Shown: positions 6,550-6,644 of the stretch, in pieces
Numbering within the stretch: position 1 is the stretch's first letter
Layout of the letters: each line of letters opens with the position of its first letter
NCBI GenBank assembly: GCA_021795135.1
Contig: JAJYPT010000098.1
Coordinates: forward strand, 1-6,644
Origin: Actinomycetes bacterium
Lineage (GTDB): Bacteria > Actinomycetota > Acidimicrobiia > Acidimicrobiales > JAJYPT01
Reading direction: 5' to 3'
DNA: 6,644 nt
The notes under the pieces: model-generated
Seen by the model: the letters and a program-made list of their open reading frames with translations, nothing else
Told to the model about the DNA's origin: nothing
The model's database searches: none
Translations under genes and position numbers: made by a program

Positions 6550-6644
6550 GAATGAATTAAAAGCCTATATTGACTGCTCCCACGACTAAAGTCGTGGGAT
6601 TCTTGGACTCAAGCTGCCGTGGTTTGCGCACAAACCTTGGTCTT
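6550..6644 (-). ncRNA. 3' part of a TnpB-associated omega-RNA (reRNA) with presumptive guide
   Basis: Read on the minus strand, the sequence shows two hairpins typical of the 3' end of the guide RNA of TnpB. The first is GGTTTG-TGCG-CAAACC (6636-6621), with possible extension by pairing 6639-6640 with 6617-6618. The second is the terminal hairpin GAATCCCACGAC-TTTA-GTCGTGGGAG (6602-6577), followed by CAGTCAA. This terminal segment closely resembles, from memory, the ISDra2 omega-RNA end (GAATCACGCGACTTTAGTCG... ending in TCAA). If the element ends at 6570, the guide is the flanking minus-strand sequence from 6569 down to about 6550, beginning TATAGGCTTTTAATTC. The scaffold start and the tnpB gene lie beyond the window. 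Confidence 0.6.
6570..6644 (-). mobile_element. Right end of an IS200/IS605-type (TnpB-encoding) insertion sequence, partial
   Basis: The terminal hairpin (stem CCCACGAC/GTCGTGGG, 6579-6598, extendable by T6578-A6599) is the subterminal imperfect palindrome that single-strand HUH transposases recognise at the right end of such elements. These elements lack terminal inverted repeats and target duplications, so the edge is placed at 6570 only by analogy with known ends. G+C rises in this segment compared with the flank, as expected for inserted DNA. The tnpB coding region, presumably on the minus strand, is outside the window, as is any tnpA. Confidence 0.65.

Noticed and set aside
6600..6644. 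Minus-strand open frame over the element end as the tnpB C-terminus
   Set aside because: Too short to recognise, and this stretch is better explained by the structured omega-RNA; no TnpB motif is visible in the window.

Overview
The window comes from an AT-rich bacterial chromosome that is most likely actinobacterial. The strongest evidence is ClpC. Once its start is placed correctly, its N-terminus (MFERFTDRARRV...) and the LLSGYQGKE linker follow actinobacterial ClpC1 closely and differ from the cyanobacterial and Bacillus forms. A perfect actinobacterial-style leaderless start on radA agrees with this. The base composition is far more AT-rich than usual for the phylum, which suggests a low-GC lineage. 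The LysS C-terminus looks more like Acidimicrobiia-type proteins than the mycobacterial form, but that placement is inference from memory, not a search.

Layout from left to right: (1) the C-terminal part of class II lysyl-tRNA synthetase, + strand, cut by the window edge; (2) a long-chain polyprenyl diphosphate synthase on the - strand, meeting lysS tail to tail with one base between the stops; (3) about 930 bases without a recognisable gene, between the divergent starts of the prenyl synthase and clpC. This spacer holds a perfect 23-bp tandem duplication, a consensus TATAAT box, two hairpins and several small palindromes; (4) clpC, + strand, whose real start is a TTG behind an AGGAGG, followed by a perfect 22-bp stem terminator; (5) radA, + strand, with a -10 box placed for a leaderless mRNA; (6) about 80 bases downstream, the right end of an IS200/IS605-type (TnpB-encoding) element. 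The element runs off the window and its omega-RNA/reRNA 3' end is on the - strand.

The genes are housekeeping: translation (LysS), isoprenoid-quinone side-chain synthesis (prenyl synthase), protein quality control (ClpC) and recombination repair (RadA). They do not form one operon. A prenyl synthase on the opposite strand, strong terminators and separate promoters divide them. The proximity of lysS, clpC and radA resembles the actinobacterial lysS-lsr2-clpC...disA-radA neighbourhood. I see no lsr2 or disA here. The most distinctive parts of the window are the omega-RNA end with its readable presumptive guide, and the large structured spacer upstream of clpC. I found no evidence of an undescribed multi-gene system.
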